This document shows, piece after piece, positions 6,420 to 7,334 of a stretch of 7,334 nt of DNA. A program made the position numbers and the translations under genes. The notes under the pieces were generated by a model. It did no database searches and was not told the DNA's origin. It saw nothing but the letters and a program-made list of their open reading frames with translations. The stretch covers positions 1 through 7,334 of the forward strand of contig CAMPHP010000135.1 of assembly GCA_946885925.1 (NCBI GenBank), given 5' to 3'. Every line of letters begins with the position of its first letter. The stretch's first letter is position 1. The DNA comes from an uncultured Litorilinea sp. GTDB taxonomy: Bacteria; Chloroflexota; Anaerolineae; Caldilineales; Caldilineaceae.

Positions 6420-6441
6420 CGCCTCAAAGGACATCAGGTGT

Positions 6442-6447
6442 AGGAGG
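6442..6447 (+). promoter_or_regulatory. Shine-Dalgarno site of the tyrosine recombinase gene
   Basis: AGGAGG, seven bases before the ATG at 6455 with an A-rich spacer; it fixes that start. It contrasts with the neighbouring divergent gene, which has no ribosome site. Confidence 0.8.
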
Positions 6448-6454
6448 AAAAAAA

Positions 6455-7334
6455 ATGTATCGCCAGGTCACCTTGTTTTTAGATCACATGGTCAAAGAGA
6501 AGGGTTGTTCAGCCAATACGACTGCGGCCTATCAGAACGATCTGACTCAGTTTGTCCAATTTATTGAAAATTATGCACCGCCCACAGGGGCCAAGATTAC
6601 AACTTGGCATGAAGTGGATGAGCACGCGGTGCAAAACTACCTGATCTTGCTCAAAGAACAAGAGTACGCCTCTTCCACAGTGGCGCGCAAGGTGGCTTCG
6701 GTGAAGAGTTTCCTGCATTATCTGTCCGACATGGGGCAGATTATCAAGGATCCATCCAAGCGTTTGGATTCACCCAAGGTTAAGAAGAACCTACCCCGCT
6801 CGATCCGTCCCCAAGAGATCGATAAACTACTGGCTGCACCGACAGTGGAACGTTCGCCCAAGATGTTGCGCGACAAGGCACTGTTGGAGGTGCTTTACGC
6901 CACAGGGATGCGCGTGACCGAATTGGTCAATCTCAACTTGGACAGCGTGGACGTCGAGGCCAAGACAATCAGTTGTGGTGATGGCAGCAAGCGGATGCGT
7001 ACGGTTCCCGTCTATGCCGAGGGGATCAAGGCGATTCAAGCCTATTTAGAATCCGGGCGTCCACAGTTGATCGTTGACCCCAACGAACCAGCCCTTTTTC
7101 TCAATCATCGCGGCCAACGGCTTACTCGCCAGGGTCTTTGGTTGATCATCAAACATTATGTCAAACAGGTTGGCATTAAAACGTCGGTCACACCGCACAC
7201 GCTGCGCCACAGTTTTGCCACCCATTTGCTCAATTCTGGGGCCGATCTGCGCGAGGTACAAGAGCGATTAGGACATGCCAGTTCGAGTACCACCCAAGTC
7301 TACCGCCAGGTTAATGATGAAAATGGTGCCGAAG
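6455..7334 (+). CDS. XerC/XerD-type tyrosine recombinase (partial at the 3' end, 293 codons visible)
   Basis: The N-terminal SAM-like core-binding domain (about 1-105) has the expected start VTLFLDHMVKEKGCSANTTAAYQNDL and the helix STVARKVASVKSFLHYL. The catalytic domain follows, with the full active-site set: Arg153 in YATGMRVTEL, Lys179 in the beta-hairpin CGDGSKRMRTVPV, His248 and Arg251 in PHTLRHSFATHLL, His274 in RLGHASSSTT, and the nucleophile Tyr283 in QVYRQV. Family members are about 300 residues, so only a few C-terminal residues and the stop are missing. These enzymes cut and rejoin DNA through a 3'-phosphotyrosine; the house-keeping ones resolve chromosome dimers at dif. The complete catalytic set and standard length favour a XerC/D homologue, but an integron- or element-linked relative cannot be excluded. 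XerC and XerD cannot be told apart here. No att or dif-like site was recognised nearby. It is divergent from the cysteine-array gene. Confidence 0.93.
   Translation, partial: MYRQVTLFLDHMVKEKGCSANTTAAYQNDLTQFVQFIENYAPPTGAKITTWHEVDEHAVQNYLILLKEQEYASSTVARKVASVKSFLHYLSDMGQIIKDPSKRLDSPKVKKNLPRSIRPQEIDKLLAAPTVERSPKMLRDKALLEVLYATGMRVTELVNLNLDSVDVEAKTISCGDGSKRMRTVPVYAEGIKAIQAYLESGRPQLIVDPNEPALFLNHRGQRLTRQGLWLIIKHYVKQVGIKTSVTPHTLRHSFATHLLNSGADLREVQERLGHASSSTTQVYRQVNDENGAE

Overview
The window looks like ordinary chromosomal DNA from a free-living bacterium with classical Shine-Dalgarno sites and mid-range GC. The best guess is a member of the Chloroflexota. This rests on general resemblance (small SHOCT-like proteins with the 'ILRMLEEGKIS' motif, a short NfeD paired with a stomatin, a XerC/D recombinase, and a large cysteine-rich protein) and not on a diagnostic marker, so the taxonomy is tentative. 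No rRNA, tRNA, CRISPR array, insertion sequence or phage module was seen.

Left part (1-1648, + strand): the 3' end of a proline-rich gene ending in a SHOCT-like helical domain is followed by a second gene carrying a copy of the same domain (16 of 31 residues identical by eye) and a beta-rich C-terminal region. After a roughly 105-bp inverted-repeat element with a perfect 34-nt palindrome comes an unrecognised 294-residue protein. That protein has a possible degenerate PD-(D/E)XK nuclease-like core.

Middle part (1649-3307, + strand): a two-gene membrane operon encodes a short NfeD protein and a stomatin/SPFH protein. It has a plausible promoter, strong ribosome sites and a clear intrinsic terminator. 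Perfect 15-bp tandem duplications lie at both ends: one duplicates a -10-like box, the other duplicates the stomatin stop codon.

Right part (3369-6351, - strand): two genes overlap by 8 nt if the downstream ATG is used. The first encodes a protein of about 712 residues with 58 cysteines packed into about 290 residues, partly as a regular 15-residue C-x2-C-x4-C-x2-[C/H] repeat, preceded by an unrecognised ~340-residue domain. The second encodes a PflA-like radical SAM protein. This pair, of unknown function, is the most novel coding content here.

Right edge (6343-7334): a compact divergent control region separates the zinc-array gene from a XerC/XerD-type tyrosine recombinase that runs off the window. 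Both directions have a textbook extended -10 element. Three helically phased TTATGC boxes and a 9-bp inverted repeat touching both genes' start signals suggest shared regulation. The zinc-array mRNA appears to be leaderless or nearly so.
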